Assembly (NCBI GenBank): GCA_030066195.1
Contig: JASJCB010000070.1
Coordinates: 1 to 41,448, forward strand
Direction: 5' to 3'
DNA: 41,448 nt
Source: Acidobacteriota bacterium
Lineage (GTDB): Bacteria > Acidobacteriota > Holophagae > Acanthopleuribacterales > Acanthopleuribacteraceae
Position 1 is the stretch's first letter. Each line of letters opens with the position of its first letter. The notes beneath the pieces are model-generated. The model saw only the letters and a program-made list of their open reading frames with translations, ran no database searches and was not told where the DNA came from. Position numbers and translations under genes: made by a program. Below, in pieces: positions 1-8,494 of this stretch.

Positions 1-288
1 GAACTGGTCGGACAGAGGAAGTTGGGATTCGACTTGTTGCGTGACGAAGAGAACCGGTTCGCCGAACAGTTGGGCCTGCGTTTCAAGCTGCCCGATGACC
101 TGATCGCTCTTTACAAGAACTTCGGCCTGGACCTTGAAGCCTCCAACGGCGAGGCCGGCTGGACCCTGGCCATGCCCGCTCGCTACGTGGTGGACAAGAC
201 CGGAACCGTGCGTTACGCGGCCGTTCATCCCGACTACACCAAACGCCCCGAGCCGGAAGAAACGCTGGAAGCGCTGAGAGGCTTGTAA
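1..288 (+). CDS. Peroxiredoxin-like (AhpC/TSA family) protein, 3' end only
   Basis: The reading frame is open from the first base of the window, so this is the C-terminal part (about 95 residues) of a gene that starts upstream. A TTG at 22 could be read as a start, but it sits inside the domain. The sequence contains the pattern seen near the end of thioredoxin-fold peroxiredoxins: 'MPARYVVDKTGTVRYAAVHP', which forms the last beta strands around the resolving region, followed by a short helix rich in Glu. Proteins of this family reduce peroxides with a cysteine that would lie in the missing N-terminal half, so peroxidase activity cannot be confirmed here. The gene converges with the minus-strand gene ending at 370, and no clear terminator separates them. 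The family call is fairly secure from the strand pattern; the subfamily is not. Confidence 0.65.
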   Translation, partial: ELVGQRKLGFDLLRDEENRFAEQLGLRFKLPDDLIALYKNFGLDLEASNGEAGWTLAMPARYVVDKTGTVRYAAVHPDYTKRPEPEETLEALRGL

Positions 289-369
289 AACAGCTCCAAG
301 CTTTCAAACAGGTTCAGGACGGCGTCCGCGACGATGTGGGCGCCGTCCCACATCCGGCCTGGTTCCCTT

Positions 370-2592
370 TTATTGGAACAACTTTGCCGGCGGGCATTTT
401 TGGGAAAAGTCCTTGTAAAATTCGGTGTCTCCGTATTCTTTCGCCAGCTTATAGAAATAGGCGTAATTGCCGGAGTTCGGTTCGACCTTGTGGTACAGGT
501 ACTGGTTGCGAGAGATTTGCACCAGCACGCAGGCTTTGGCCGCCAACTCGCGGTCCGCGTTCAGTTCAACGATTCGTCGGTAATGTTTCTCCGCTCGTCG
601 AAAGTTGTCCAAACGGGCTTCGAAAGCGACCTGGGCATCGGTGCGCAGTTTCTTTGCCTCGCCCATGTCGTAGAAGGCTTCGGGACTGTCGTAAAAGCTG
701 GTGACCGGTTTCCAGGACTTACGTCGGGGAATTGCGTGGGCGATCTCGGGGAAGTGGGTTCGCTCAAGGGTGTACTTGATATTGCCCAGCGTTTCATGCA
801 GTTTCACGGCGGCCTTGGGATCGGAGGTTTCCGAGGCGACAGCCTGCTCCTGCATTTGAATCATCAGGTCGCAGAACTTGGGCAGGTCGGTGGTTTCTAT
901 CTTCGGTTCCTCAACGAACTCGGGGTTCTCTCGGCTGAAGCGTATCGCGGCCAATCCATAGTAGTCCGGCGGCAGCCGCTGTAAATGGGTGCGGGCCTGA
1001 GCGTAATCCTCGCGACGAACCAGGTCCACGGCGCGGTAATGGATCACGGCCTCGCGGTCTCGGAGCGGTGAGTATTCAAGCAGAAAACGATCGAAGTTGC
1101 TTACGTCGCCTCCGAACATGGTTTCCAATTCGGCCAGAGCCTTGTCATCGGCGCCCCACTCGAACACCTTGGTGCCGTAGGTTTCGAAACCGGCCGCACA
1201 GATGATCATGCCGCTTCGCATACCGTCCCCGGAAGCGACCATGCGATGCAGGGCCAGCATCAGCAGGGACCGATAGGTTTTTCGATTACTCAGCGGATAA
1301 CCCATGGGAACATATTCTTTCAGAAGGGCGGCCAGGGCATCGCTCTGCTCCAGGGGCAGCCCTTCCCGTTTTTGCTGAAAGCTCAGCAGGAACTTCTGCA
1401 TGGCGAGTTGCCATTTGATATTGGCATTATCCGAACCGGTTGCCTCGGCTTGTTGATAAAGCACCCTGGCTTTATCGATCTTGCCGCCCAGCAAGGCCAG
1501 GTAGGAGCCGGCAAGGGACCATAACACGGGACGACGAACATCGTCCCGGCGCGCTGTTTTGGCGCAGAGTTCCACCAGCGCGTCGTAGCGATCGTGCGCG
1601 GGCGTCTCGGTAAACCATGCCTTGTGGTCGGTATCCATGTTGTAGCGTTCGATTCCGTGGATCATGCGCACCAGCAGGGCCTCGGTGCGATCGGAACCGG
1701 GCTCCAACGCCACCAATTTGGCCAGGGTGCTCGCGGCATACTCTCGCTTTTGCAGGACGGCCCGATAGAAGACCGCGTTAGCCTTTTTATGAGCGTTGGT
1801 GTAGCCGGTTTCCAGGTCATTCCACTCCTGGTCGGTCAATTTCATCAGCTTCAGGGAGAGACGGGCGCTGTGAGCCCGACCGGGATACTGATCGGCGATG
1901 TCGCAATAGGTGCCGGCGGCTTCCACGCGCCGCCCTTGCAGCATAAGCGCACGCGCCTTCCAGCCCTGTGACAGGTAGAAGATGGACTTCGATTTTCCGC
2001 CGGCCACGTATTTGTCGTGGGCATCGAGCGACTCGTTATACAGACCCATGTTGCAGGTCAGGCGCACCAGTTGGTAGCCGTAGCGCATGCGTAGAAACGG
2101 CGACTGGGTCTGATTGACGGCCTCGCGCAGGGTTTCCAAAAGGACCGGCAGTTGTGACTGGTCCGGTTCCGGGCTCTGCCAGGACCAGTATTTGGGGGCG
2201 GAGGTGAAGGGCGCGACCTTTTTGGTGAATAAGAGATAGTTCAAGGCGGCCGTGACGCTTTCATCGTCCGCGTGTTTTTTCAACTCGGCTTCAATCTCCG
2301 CCTGCCCGGCGTTGAAGATCATCCAAGCCAGGGGGACCTTGGTTCCCAATTGCTGTTGATAGTCCTCCCATTCCCGTTCCATGATCTTTTTGTGGTCCCA
2401 TTTCTCCGGCATTTGGGGGAAGGTTTGAAAATCCATGCCCTTGTGAACGCGGAAGCAGTGAGACCACAAGGGATTGCCGACCACGCGGTGATCGAAGAAG
2501 CTATACTGGCCTTGCGCCGGCCAGTGAGGCCCGCAGGCAAGCGCGGGCGGAAGAGAGATAATAAGTAGAAGAATCGGTTTAAAACTTTGCAA
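370..2592 (-). CDS. Exported TPR-like helical repeat protein of unknown function
   Basis: A 740-residue protein with an N-terminal signal sequence (hydrophobic 'ILLLIISLPPALACG'). The Cys after ALA could be a weak lipidation site, but standard signal peptidase I cleavage is as likely. The rest is mostly amphipathic helix with short repeated A/L/Y patterns such as 'QARTHLQRLPPDYYGLAAI' and 'NFRRAEKHYRRIVELNADRE', which resemble tetratricopeptide-type solenoids; no catalytic motif is visible. The start is TTG at 2592, chosen because a good GGAGG lies six bases upstream. The coding region overlaps the end of the upstream lipoprotein gene by 14 bases, so the two are almost certainly co-transcribed and translationally coupled. 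The pair probably acts at the cell envelope. I do not recognise a named family. Confidence 0.75.
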   Translation of the reverse strand: MQSFKPILLLIISLPPALACGPHWPAQGQYSFFDHRVVGNPLWSHCFRVHKGMDFQTFPQMPEKWDHKKIMEREWEDYQQQLGTKVPLAWMIFNAGQAEIEAELKKHADDESVTAALNYLLFTKKVAPFTSAPKYWSWQSPEPDQSQLPVLLETLREAVNQTQSPFLRMRYGYQLVRLTCNMGLYNESLDAHDKYVAGGKSKSIFYLSQGWKARALMLQGRRVEAAGTYCDIADQYPGRAHSARLSLKLMKLTDQEWNDLETGYTNAHKKANAVFYRAVLQKREYAASTLAKLVALEPGSDRTEALLVRMIHGIERYNMDTDHKAWFTETPAHDRYDALVELCAKTARRDDVRRPVLWSLAGSYLALLGGKIDKARVLYQQAEATGSDNANIKWQLAMQKFLLSFQQKREGLPLEQSDALAALLKEYVPMGYPLSNRKTYRSLLMLALHRMVASGDGMRSGMIICAAGFETYGTKVFEWGADDKALAELETMFGGDVSNFDRFLLEYSPLRDREAVIHYRAVDLVRREDYAQARTHLQRLPPDYYGLAAIRFSRENPEFVEEPKIETTDLPKFCDLMIQMQEQAVASETSDPKAAVKLHETLGNIKYTLERTHFPEIAHAIPRRKSWKPVTSFYDSPEAFYDMGEAKKLRTDAQVAFEARLDNFRRAEKHYRRIVELNADRELAAKACVLVQISRNQYLYHKVEPNSGNYAYFYKLAKEYGDTEFYKDFSQKCPPAKLFQ

Positions 2593-3631
2593 GCGGAACC
2601 TCCAGGCGGTTCATCCGGCTACCGGTGATACGGTCGATATGTTTTTTGTCGTAATCGAAAAGCAAGACAGTGCCTCCCGGCGCGGCGTGAGGCAGCAGCA
2701 ATCGGGCCAACGCCTCTAACTGATCCAGGGATTGATGCTCCAATTCTACCAGATCCCCGGTCATGATTCGGCGATTGTCGAGGTAGGTATCGGTGTTGGC
2801 TCGATACAAATCTTTTCCCGCGTGGGTCCACAGGAAAGTGTCTTTGAAACTATGCGCGTCTACCTGCCGCAACAAACGCACGAAACGCCGGTTGGCGTCA
2901 TACTGAACGGCCCAGCCGAAGACGGGCAGCGCCGGGTCCAGCGGGATGCGATAGACCGGCGCGTTGCGAAGGTAGCCGGCGGCAAGTTCAAGGTCTAGAA
3001 TGGAATTGCCGGGGGCGTATTCCAGCGGAGAGGACGTGTGATAGGCCATCAAGACCCCTCGGTCAACCGGAGGAATACCGTTGGTTTCACGATCACGCAA
3101 CTGGTGCAGCCGAACGGTAGCGCTCAGAAGCAGGTCCCGGCCGCGTTGCTTCAAGAGGGTTCGGACGGTCCTTAGAAAATAGAAATAATTGTCTCGCGAA
3201 CCCGGTGTCCAGTCGCAGTCCACCTGAAATTGGGTTATCTCGGCATCGGGAAACGGTCGGGCCAGGTGAAAGACCTGTTCCACGGTATTGCGAGCCAGTT
3301 CCTCCAGGCCGGGTTGATCCAAAGCCGACATGGTTTCGTTGGTGATGAACACCACGGGTGTGAGGTTTGCAGGGATGGAAGCGCCGGGTAAAACCTCGAT
3401 GGAACCCACCGGTTTGGGTAATTGTCGCGCCTCATCCCAGACGATATCGAAGAAACGGATATACAACCGATCCACCGACAGGGAGGCCATCGAGGCCATA
3501 TCGTCGGGTTGCAGGTCGTACACGGTTTTCCAAAAGTAGAAGGCGCGCTTTCGTGGAGCTTCTCGTTGACAACCACAAAGCACGACCAGCATGGAAACGA
3601 CCATCAGGCATCTGAAAACAAAAACAGTCAA
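2579..3631 (-). CDS. Lipoprotein with a possible TIM-barrel domain (DUF3142-like)
   Basis: About 350 residues. The N-terminus is a lipoprotein signal: a hydrophobic stretch ending in 'VVLCGC', a fitting lipobox with Cys as the acylated residue. The body has alternating strand/helix segments, including 'ITQFQVDCDWTPGSRDNYF' followed by 'LLLSATVRLHQL'. This resembles the QxDxD...LSITAL pattern of DUF3142 proteins, which are predicted barrel-shaped and of unknown function; that match is from memory and tentative. The frame opens at TTG 3652, but TTG 3631 has AAAGGA nine bases upstream and gives a compact signal peptide, so I prefer it. The gene overlaps the downstream TPR-like gene by 14 bases. 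Together they look like an envelope-associated two-gene operon. Confidence 0.6.
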   Translation of the reverse strand: MTVFVFRCLMVVSMLVVLCGCQREAPRKRAFYFWKTVYDLQPDDMASMASLSVDRLYIRFFDIVWDEARQLPKPVGSIEVLPGASIPANLTPVVFITNETMSALDQPGLEELARNTVEQVFHLARPFPDAEITQFQVDCDWTPGSRDNYFYFLRTVRTLLKQRGRDLLLSATVRLHQLRDRETNGIPPVDRGVLMAYHTSSPLEYAPGNSILDLELAAGYLRNAPVYRIPLDPALPVFGWAVQYDANRRFVRLLRQVDAHSFKDTFLWTHAGKDLYRANTDTYLDNRRIMTGDLVELEHQSLDQLEALARLLLPHAAPGGTVLLFDYDKKHIDRITGSRMNRLEVPLAKF

Positions 3632-3746
3632 GCGTACCGATCCTTTCCGCAAGCGCCGATATTCAGGGTGGGTTTACAGCCCGAATTTTCATTGCCGCTA
3701 TTATGACGCAAAGACCGGCTGAGGCGATGAAATTTTTCAAACATCG

Positions 3747-3770
3747 ATGCAGAGTCCGGAAACCCTGCAT
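3747..3770 (-). terminator. Weak hairpin at the end of the DedA-family gene
   Basis: ATGCAG (3747-3752) pairs with CTGCAT (3765-3770) around a 12-base loop and reaches into the stop codon of the minus-strand gene. There is no good U tract directly after it, so it is a weak terminator at best. Confidence 0.25.
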
Positions 3771-4225
3771 TACAACTGAAACAGAGCTTCCCAAAGATCG
3801 GCCGTGTATTTCAGAAAATAATAACAAAGCACCGTGGTAAACAGGCTCCAAACCAGGCAGGCGACCAGGTTCAGCTTCAAGTATCGCGCTCGGTCCATGG
3901 AACTGCAACCCAGCGAGAAGTTACCCAGCATGCGCATCCCGATCTGGAAACGCAAAATGAAGATGGTCAGCAATGGACGTTTGGCCAACAGGCTCACCAC
4001 GCGATCCATACGCTCGCCCAATTTCGGCAGACGCGCTTTAAACGATTCCCCGTGGCTCCTGCCCAACTGAAAGAAAAGGATATCGCCGAGAAATGATCCG
4101 CACCAGGCAACAAGGACCAGGGGAAGGACCTGAAGATTCGACCAAAGTACGCCCGCGGTCGCTGCCATGACGGTGAATTCGCCTTCTACAAAGGTTCCGA
4201 TCAGAATGAGAAGGTACCAGAGCAT
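3770..4225 (-). CDS. DedA-family integral membrane protein
   Basis: A 151-residue polytopic membrane protein. It shows the DedA/VTT hallmarks: an early acidic re-entrant segment ('GTFVEGEFTVMAATAG'), the glycine-rich 'CGSFLGDILFFQLGRSHG', and the Arg-containing 'FILRFQIGMRMLGNFSLG' followed by 'YLKLNLVACLVW'. DedA/VTT proteins act in membrane lipid scrambling or flipping, with conserved acidic and Arg residues needed for function; the substrate here is unknown. The frame stays open upstream to 4324, but the ATG at 4225 has GGAGA nine bases before it, and the longer version would overlap the divergent helicase gene. It is somewhat shorter than typical DedA proteins (about 200 residues), with a compact C-terminus. 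The gene is divergent from the helicase/nuclease pair. Confidence 0.75.
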   Translation of the reverse strand: MLWYLLILIGTFVEGEFTVMAATAGVLWSNLQVLPLVLVAWCGSFLGDILFFQLGRSHGESFKARLPKLGERMDRVVSLLAKRPLLTIFILRFQIGMRMLGNFSLGCSSMDRARYLKLNLVACLVWSLFTTVLCYYFLKYTADLWEALFQL

Positions 4226-4269
4226 CACATTCAATCTCCACGGTTTGCCCAAACTCGCCCCATTGTATG

Positions 4270-4275
4270 TATAAT
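4270..4275 (+). promoter_or_regulatory. Perfect -10 box (TATAAT) ahead of the helicase gene
   Basis: TATAAT lies 36 bases before the GTG start at 4312. The best -35 candidate, TTGCCC at 4245-4250, is 19 bases away, which is long. Transcription from here would begin near 4282, so the in-frame ATG at 4285 would be nearly leaderless, whereas GTG 4312 would have a normal leader. Confidence 0.45.
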
Positions 4276-4311
4276 CACGCTTGAATGCGAAACCAAAGTT
4301 TAGGTGGCACC

Positions 4312-5724
4312 GTGGCCGAAGCAAAGATTGAGTTGTTTTTCGACAAGGGAACCCTCCTCCTGAAGGGGCTCGATGACCCGGTCAAAAGCTATCTGCCCGC
4401 GGTGAAATGGGATGATCGGGTGCGTCTGTACAGGGCGCCTGCCAACCTGTACCGCAAAATTGCCCTGACATTGCATCGCCGCAAAATTCCCTTCGCCGAC
4501 CACGCGCGCGATTTCGAGCCGCTGAACTTTCCCTTTGTCCAAGCCATCGAGCCGCGTCACTTTCAGGCGGAGGCGCGTGAAGCCTGGTTGAAGGGCGGTC
4601 GCGAGGGCGTGGTCGTACTGCCCACCGGTGCCGGGAAAACCATCCTGGCCGTTCTGTTGATCCACGTGGTACGGCGGCCGACCCTGGTCCACGTGCCCAC
4701 CATCGACCTGATGCACCAGTGGCACGCTGTCTTGAGCAAACACCTGGATGCAGAGATCGGCCGTATGGGCGGGGGTTACAAGGACATGGCTCCGATCACG
4801 GTCACTACCTACGATTCGGCGCTCATGTTCGTGCCGCATAAGGGCAACCGGTTCGGCTTTGCCGTCTTCGACGAGGCCCACCGTCTGCCCGGCGAGCAGT
4901 ACCGCTTCCTGGCCATCAGCAACATGGCGCCTTTCCGCCTGGGTCTGACGGCAACCCCTGAACGGGTGGACGGCGGCGAGGCGGTATTGTACCAGCTATG
5001 CGGGCCCTTGCGATACCGCGCAAAAATTCACGATTTGACCGGCGGCACCCTGGCGCCTTATGAGGTGGTGACCATCGAGGTAGACATGAAACCCGATGAG
5101 CGCGCCCGTTACGAGGAAGCCAATCAACTTTACCGTGAATTTTTGGAGGAGGAGAATATCTCCATCTCCTCGCGCAACGGTTGGAAACAGTTTCTTTGGC
5201 GTACCAGCCGCACACCCGAGGGACGTCGCGTCTTCAAGGCCTACCGCCTGCAAAAACAGCTGTCGCTGGCTTCATCCGCCAAGGAAGAATGGGTCTGGGA
5301 TCTGATTGTGCAACACCGCGAGGATCGGATTCTGGTGTTCACCCAGGATAACGAAACGGCCTACCGGCTGGGTCGCAAGTTCCTGCTTCCGGTACTCACC
5401 CATCACACCCGGCCCAAGGAACGCGAGAGTTTTCTCGAAGCCTTCCGGAGTGGTGATTTCCGCATTCTGGTTACGTCCAAGGTGCTTAACGAGGGGGTGG
5501 ACGTACCGGACGCCAACGTAGCCATCATCGTATCCGGCAGCGGCAGCGTTCGCGAGCACGTTCAACGCCTGGGCCGCATTCTGCGCGGCAGACCCGGCAA
5601 AATGGCCGTGCTGTACGAACTGATCTCCGCGGACACGCGGGAATACTTCATCAATAAACGTAGGAAACGGCATCATGCTTACCAAGGACCTGATTCGATT
5701 CAGGGTGACGAAGGGCGAAATTAA
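4312..5724 (+). CDS. XPB/Rad25-type superfamily 2 DNA helicase
   Basis: About 470 residues. An N-terminal domain of ~95 residues comes first, matching the damage-recognition domain of archaeal-type XPB. Two RecA-like domains follow: Walker A 'LPTGAGKT' (residues ~104-110), DEAH box 'VFDEAHR', motif III 'LGLTATPER', and motif VI 'QRLGRILRGRPGK'. Between the helicase halves lies a basic helical insert ('WKQFLWRTSRTPEGRRVFK') in the position of the XPB thumb domain. XPB unwinds DNA around lesions in nucleotide excision repair in archaea and eukaryotes; bacterial copies are less common and their role is less clear. The start is taken at GTG 4312, with AGGTGG four bases upstream; ATG 4285 is the alternative. 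The 3' end overlaps the nuclease gene by 50 bases, so the two are probably made together. Confidence 0.88.
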   Translation: MAEAKIELFFDKGTLLLKGLDDPVKSYLPAVKWDDRVRLYRAPANLYRKIALTLHRRKIPFADHARDFEPLNFPFVQAIEPRHFQAEAREAWLKGGREGVVVLPTGAGKTILAVLLIHVVRRPTLVHVPTIDLMHQWHAVLSKHLDAEIGRMGGGYKDMAPITVTTYDSALMFVPHKGNRFGFAVFDEAHRLPGEQYRFLAISNMAPFRLGLTATPERVDGGEAVLYQLCGPLRYRAKIHDLTGGTLAPYEVVTIEVDMKPDERARYEEANQLYREFLEEENISISSRNGWKQFLWRTSRTPEGRRVFKAYRLQKQLSLASSAKEEWVWDLIVQHREDRILVFTQDNETAYRLGRKFLLPVLTHHTRPKERESFLEAFRSGDFRILVTSKVLNEGVDVPDANVAIIVSGSGSVREHVQRLGRILRGRPGKMAVLYELISADTREYFINKRRKRHHAYQGPDSIQGDEGRN

Positions 5725-6907
5725 GCCCCGATTTTTGGATCCCGAGGACAAATCGCTTCTAGACCAGGCAACCGCGCTGGTCTCGGTTTTCAAAGCGGCG
5801 CGCGGCAGTACTCGTATGGAATTGGAGCAAGAGAGCGCTCGCCTGATCGAGGCAAGCCCCGTCGAAGCCGCCATCTCTCGCGGTTTGGAGAAACTGCTGT
5901 TGGACCGAACCGAGTTTGTGACGCCCTCGGACGATGAACGGCCGGCGTACCGCAACGAGGTTTTTGCTCAAGCGTTCGACCTGCTTGGCAGTGGTGAGTT
6001 CGAATCTTTGGAAAGCTATGTGAAGGCCGTCGAACATTCCCTGGACCGCCCCGTGGCCGAAATTCGCGCTGACCTTTTCAGCGACCTGCCCATGTACCAT
6101 CCCGTGGGCAGGTTCAAGGCCCTCACTCCGCTGAAACTGATCCACCTCTACAATACCGCCCAGGTGCAATGGCTGTTGCTGCATTGCCGGAAGTTGGAAG
6201 TCCTGCTGCGTTCACCGGGCGCGGCCAAGATGCGGCAACTGTTCAAAAACCTGCGCTTCCAACAACTGCTTGCCGAAATCCAAAAGGAAGACCGCGGCGT
6301 CACCCGGCTGATTATCAGCGGCCCGCTGAGCCTGTTCACCCGAACCCGCAAGTACGGCATGAACCTGGCCAATTTCTTTCCCGCCCTGTTGCATATGCCG
6401 TCCTGGGTCATGACGGCCCGCGTATCACCGCGAGTCAACACGGATTTAGCCCTGAATCTCACCCAGGATTGTGGTATCGAGCCCCAGAAACAACGATTCC
6501 TGGCTTATGTCCCCCGCGAGGTTGAAGCGGTGGTCGGCGGCCTGAGACGGCAATTGCCGGATTGGGAGGTGGATCAGGGCGCCGACTTCGTACCTTTGCC
6601 CGGTGAATTCTATTGCTTTCCCGACTACACGCTTCGCCACAAACAAGGCTTCACGGTCGCCCTGGAATTATTCCACCCCTGGCATGAAACCCACCTGAAA
6701 GCCAGGTTGATGCAACTGCGCGATACCGATGAAACGCCGTTGGTACTGGGTGTGGCGGCCAAGGTACTGAAGGACAAGACCACCAAAGCCCTGGTTGAGG
6801 ATTCCGCCTATTTCCAAAGAGCGGGCCTGGTGTTCAACGAGATCCCTTCATCTCGTCAAATCGCCGCTTTAGTGGAGACTTTACGCACCGGAACAGCCGC
6901 CACCTGA
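5675..6907 (+). CDS. Bax1/DUF790-family nuclease, partner of XPB
   Basis: A 410-residue protein. The N-terminal 'MLTKDLIRFRVTKGEIKPRF' is the characteristic opening of DUF790 proteins. The C-terminal third carries a PD-(D/E)xK-like core: 'FPDYTLRHKQGF' followed by 'VALELFHPWHETHLKARL', where Asp, Glu and Lys are the expected metal-binding and catalytic residues. In archaea, Bax1 binds XPB and cuts DNA at the edge of the bubble the helicase opens, replacing the XPF/XPG nucleases. The gene starts 50 bases inside the helicase gene in another frame, which strongly suggests translational coupling and a shared function. The length agrees with the family. Activity and partner binding are inferred from family knowledge and gene order. 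Confidence 0.85.
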   Translation: MLTKDLIRFRVTKGEIKPRFLDPEDKSLLDQATALVSVFKAARGSTRMELEQESARLIEASPVEAAISRGLEKLLLDRTEFVTPSDDERPAYRNEVFAQAFDLLGSGEFESLESYVKAVEHSLDRPVAEIRADLFSDLPMYHPVGRFKALTPLKLIHLYNTAQVQWLLLHCRKLEVLLRSPGAAKMRQLFKNLRFQQLLAEIQKEDRGVTRLIISGPLSLFTRTRKYGMNLANFFPALLHMPSWVMTARVSPRVNTDLALNLTQDCGIEPQKQRFLAYVPREVEAVVGGLRRQLPDWEVDQGADFVPLPGEFYCFPDYTLRHKQGFTVALELFHPWHETHLKARLMQLRDTDETPLVLGVAAKVLKDKTTKALVEDSAYFQRAGLVFNEIPSSRQIAALVETLRTGTAAT

Positions 6908-6957
6908 TTTCCAAAAATCAATAAGTCAGATACTTACAAAATAGATCGGCGCTCGCC

Positions 6958-6986
6958 TTGACTTTTTACCTACCAGTAGGTAGATT
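6958..6986 (+). promoter_or_regulatory. Promoter of the TetR gene
   Basis: TTGACT (6958-6963, five of six consensus bases) and TAGATT (6981-6986, four of six) are exactly 17 bases apart and 24 bases upstream of the TTG start at 7010. The spacer is almost completely filled by the palindrome at 6967-6982, so a bound repressor would block RNA polymerase. Confidence 0.65.
6967..6982. promoter_or_regulatory. Operator 1, TetR-type palindrome
   Basis: TACCTAC-CA-GTAGGTA is a perfect inverted repeat with seven-base arms and a two-base centre, placed between the -35 and -10 elements of the TetR gene. A second copy matching at 14 of 16 positions lies at 7651-7666. Symmetry, position and recurrence suggest that this is the binding site of the adjacent TetR protein. 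Confidence 0.7.
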
Positions 6987-7009
6987 AGTGGAAGACGGAG
7001 TAGACGCCT

Positions 7010-7609
7010 TTGAGCAAGAGACGAGATACCAGAAACGAAATCCTTCAGCTCGCATTGGAGCTTTTCCTGACCCGAGGTTACAACGGGTTCAGTTACCAGG
7101 ATCTGGCCGATCGGCTGGGTATCCGTAAAGCATCCATTCACTACCATTTTCCCAGCAAGGAGGATCTGGCCGTGGCCATGATCGCCGACTTCCGCGAAGA
7201 ACTGCGCAACTGGTCCCGTAACCTGGAGGCAAAAGACGCCGCGCCGGGTCAAAAGCTGGACGCGCTTTTCGAGACCTACCGCCAAATGTTCAGGGGCAAG
7301 GACCAGATTTGTATGGTCGGCGCCTGTAGCGCGGAGTGGAACACCCTGGCCGACCCCGTCCGTGCGGAGATGGGCAAGGTCATGAAGGGTCAGCGGCAAT
7401 GGCTGGTGGATGTGATCGAGCAAGGCCGCGAAACCGGTGAATTCGCACCGGGGACCGAGGCGTTGCCTCTTGCAAGATTCGTCTACGCCGGGATGCAGGG
7501 TGCACTGCAACTCGCCAGAGTATCCAACGATGAAACCATGCTGGACCTGGTTATCAAGCAATTGAACGACCTGGTGCGCGGGAACGTCGCCGCCGAAACA
7601 ACTGCCTGA
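7010..7609 (+). CDS. TetR/AcrR-family transcriptional repressor
   Basis: 199 residues, typical for the family. The N-terminal helix-turn-helix is clear: 'ILQLALELFLTRGYNGFSYQ' leads into 'DLADRLGIRKASIHYHFPSK', the conserved TetR recognition helix with its Tyr-His-Phe end. The C-terminal ~140 residues form the helical ligand/dimerisation domain, including 'MVGACSAEWNTL' and a long helix near the end. The ligand cannot be read from the sequence. The start is TTG with GGAG nine bases upstream. It probably represses itself through operator 1 and the following Sel1-repeat gene through operator 2. TetR repressors usually sense small molecules that relieve repression; here the regulon may also include sites outside the window. 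Confidence 0.9.
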   Translation: MSKRRDTRNEILQLALELFLTRGYNGFSYQDLADRLGIRKASIHYHFPSKEDLAVAMIADFREELRNWSRNLEAKDAAPGQKLDALFETYRQMFRGKDQICMVGACSAEWNTLADPVRAEMGKVMKGQRQWLVDVIEQGRETGEFAPGTEALPLARFVYAGMQGALQLARVSNDETMLDLVIKQLNDLVRGNVAAETTA

Positions 7610-7650
7610 TCGAACGGCCGGAGCGCCGTTTATTTTTTACCCATGTAACC

Positions 7651-7666
7651 TACCTATCGGTAGGTA
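7651..7666. promoter_or_regulatory. Operator 2, second TetR-type site, upstream of the Sel1 gene
   Basis: TACCTATCGGTAGGTA matches operator 1 at 14 of 16 positions and keeps six-base symmetric arms. It lies between the TetR gene and the Sel1-repeat gene, about 80 bases before that start. No convincing -35/-10 pair could be assigned around it, so how it controls transcription is uncertain. Confidence 0.6.
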
Positions 7667-7747
7667 AGAAAACAATACACCATTGAGTTTCTCTACCTCT
7701 CGTCTCTGTTTCGCCGTCTACCCAATATCTGAAAACGCGAGGTCATG

Positions 7748-8494
7748 ATGATCGTATTACTGCTGACACTGGCTCTTTTTCCCTCCGAAACACCGATTCA
7801 ACAACCGATCTTCCAGGACGCCGGCCGCGCCGATAACGCCACGGTCATTCATCTAGACGCCGTCGGTTCACCCGCCGCATTGGCCTGGCAGGGTTACCGC
7901 TACCAAACGGGAACCGGCGTCAAACAGGATTTCGCCATGGCCGCATCGTATTACCAACGCGCCGCCGATCTGGGTCATGCCGCCGCGCGCAACAACCTGG
8001 CCTATCTCTTCCAGCATGGTGCGGGCGTGGAAAAGAACCTACGCCGCGCCGTGGAACTGTACCGGCTGTCGGCCGAACAGGGCAGCGCGGTCGCCATGTT
8101 CAACCTGGGGCGCATCTACAATCACGGCGAGGGAGTAACCCGCGATGACCTGACGGCGGTCAAGTGGTACCGCAGGGCCGCCGCGCTGGGCATGTCCATG
8201 GCCGAGAACAACCTGGGTGTCATGTACTGGCATGGTCACGGCGTCAAGAAAGATGCGGCCGAGGCCGCCTCATGGTTCCGCAAGGCAGCCGCCCGAGGAT
8301 ATGCCCCGGCACAGAGTAACCTGGCCTATCAATACCTTGGCGGGCAGGGCTTGCCGCGCTCCGGCGATAAGGCTCGCTACTGGTTCAAAAAAGCCGCGGG
8401 CAGCGGTCACCAGCCCTCGCAAACCGTTCTGGAAAAACTCAACGCGGGTTTGGATCTTGCCGGCGACCCGGCCATAGCCGCATCACCTCGATAA
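7748..8494 (+). CDS. Secreted Sel1-repeat protein
   Basis: 248 residues. A short hydrophobic N-terminus ('MIVLLLTLALFPSE') suggests export. It is followed by five consecutive Sel1-like repeats of about 36 residues, each with the pattern A..NLG..Y..G.GV..D...A..WY..AA..G, for example 'AENNLGVMYWHGHGVKKD'. Sel1 repeats form alpha/alpha solenoids that mediate protein-protein contacts; no enzyme domain is present. Two ATG codons lie side by side at 7745 and 7748; GAGG is five bases before the second, which I chose. The gene follows the TetR gene and has a copy of its operator upstream, so it is a likely target of that repressor. Its partner is unknown. Confidence 0.85.
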   Translation: MIVLLLTLALFPSETPIQQPIFQDAGRADNATVIHLDAVGSPAALAWQGYRYQTGTGVKQDFAMAASYYQRAADLGHAAARNNLAYLFQHGAGVEKNLRRAVELYRLSAEQGSAVAMFNLGRIYNHGEGVTRDDLTAVKWYRRAAALGMSMAENNLGVMYWHGHGVKKDAAEAASWFRKAAARGYAPAQSNLAYQYLGGQGLPRSGDKARYWFKKAAGSGHQPSQTVLEKLNAGLDLAGDPAIAASPR

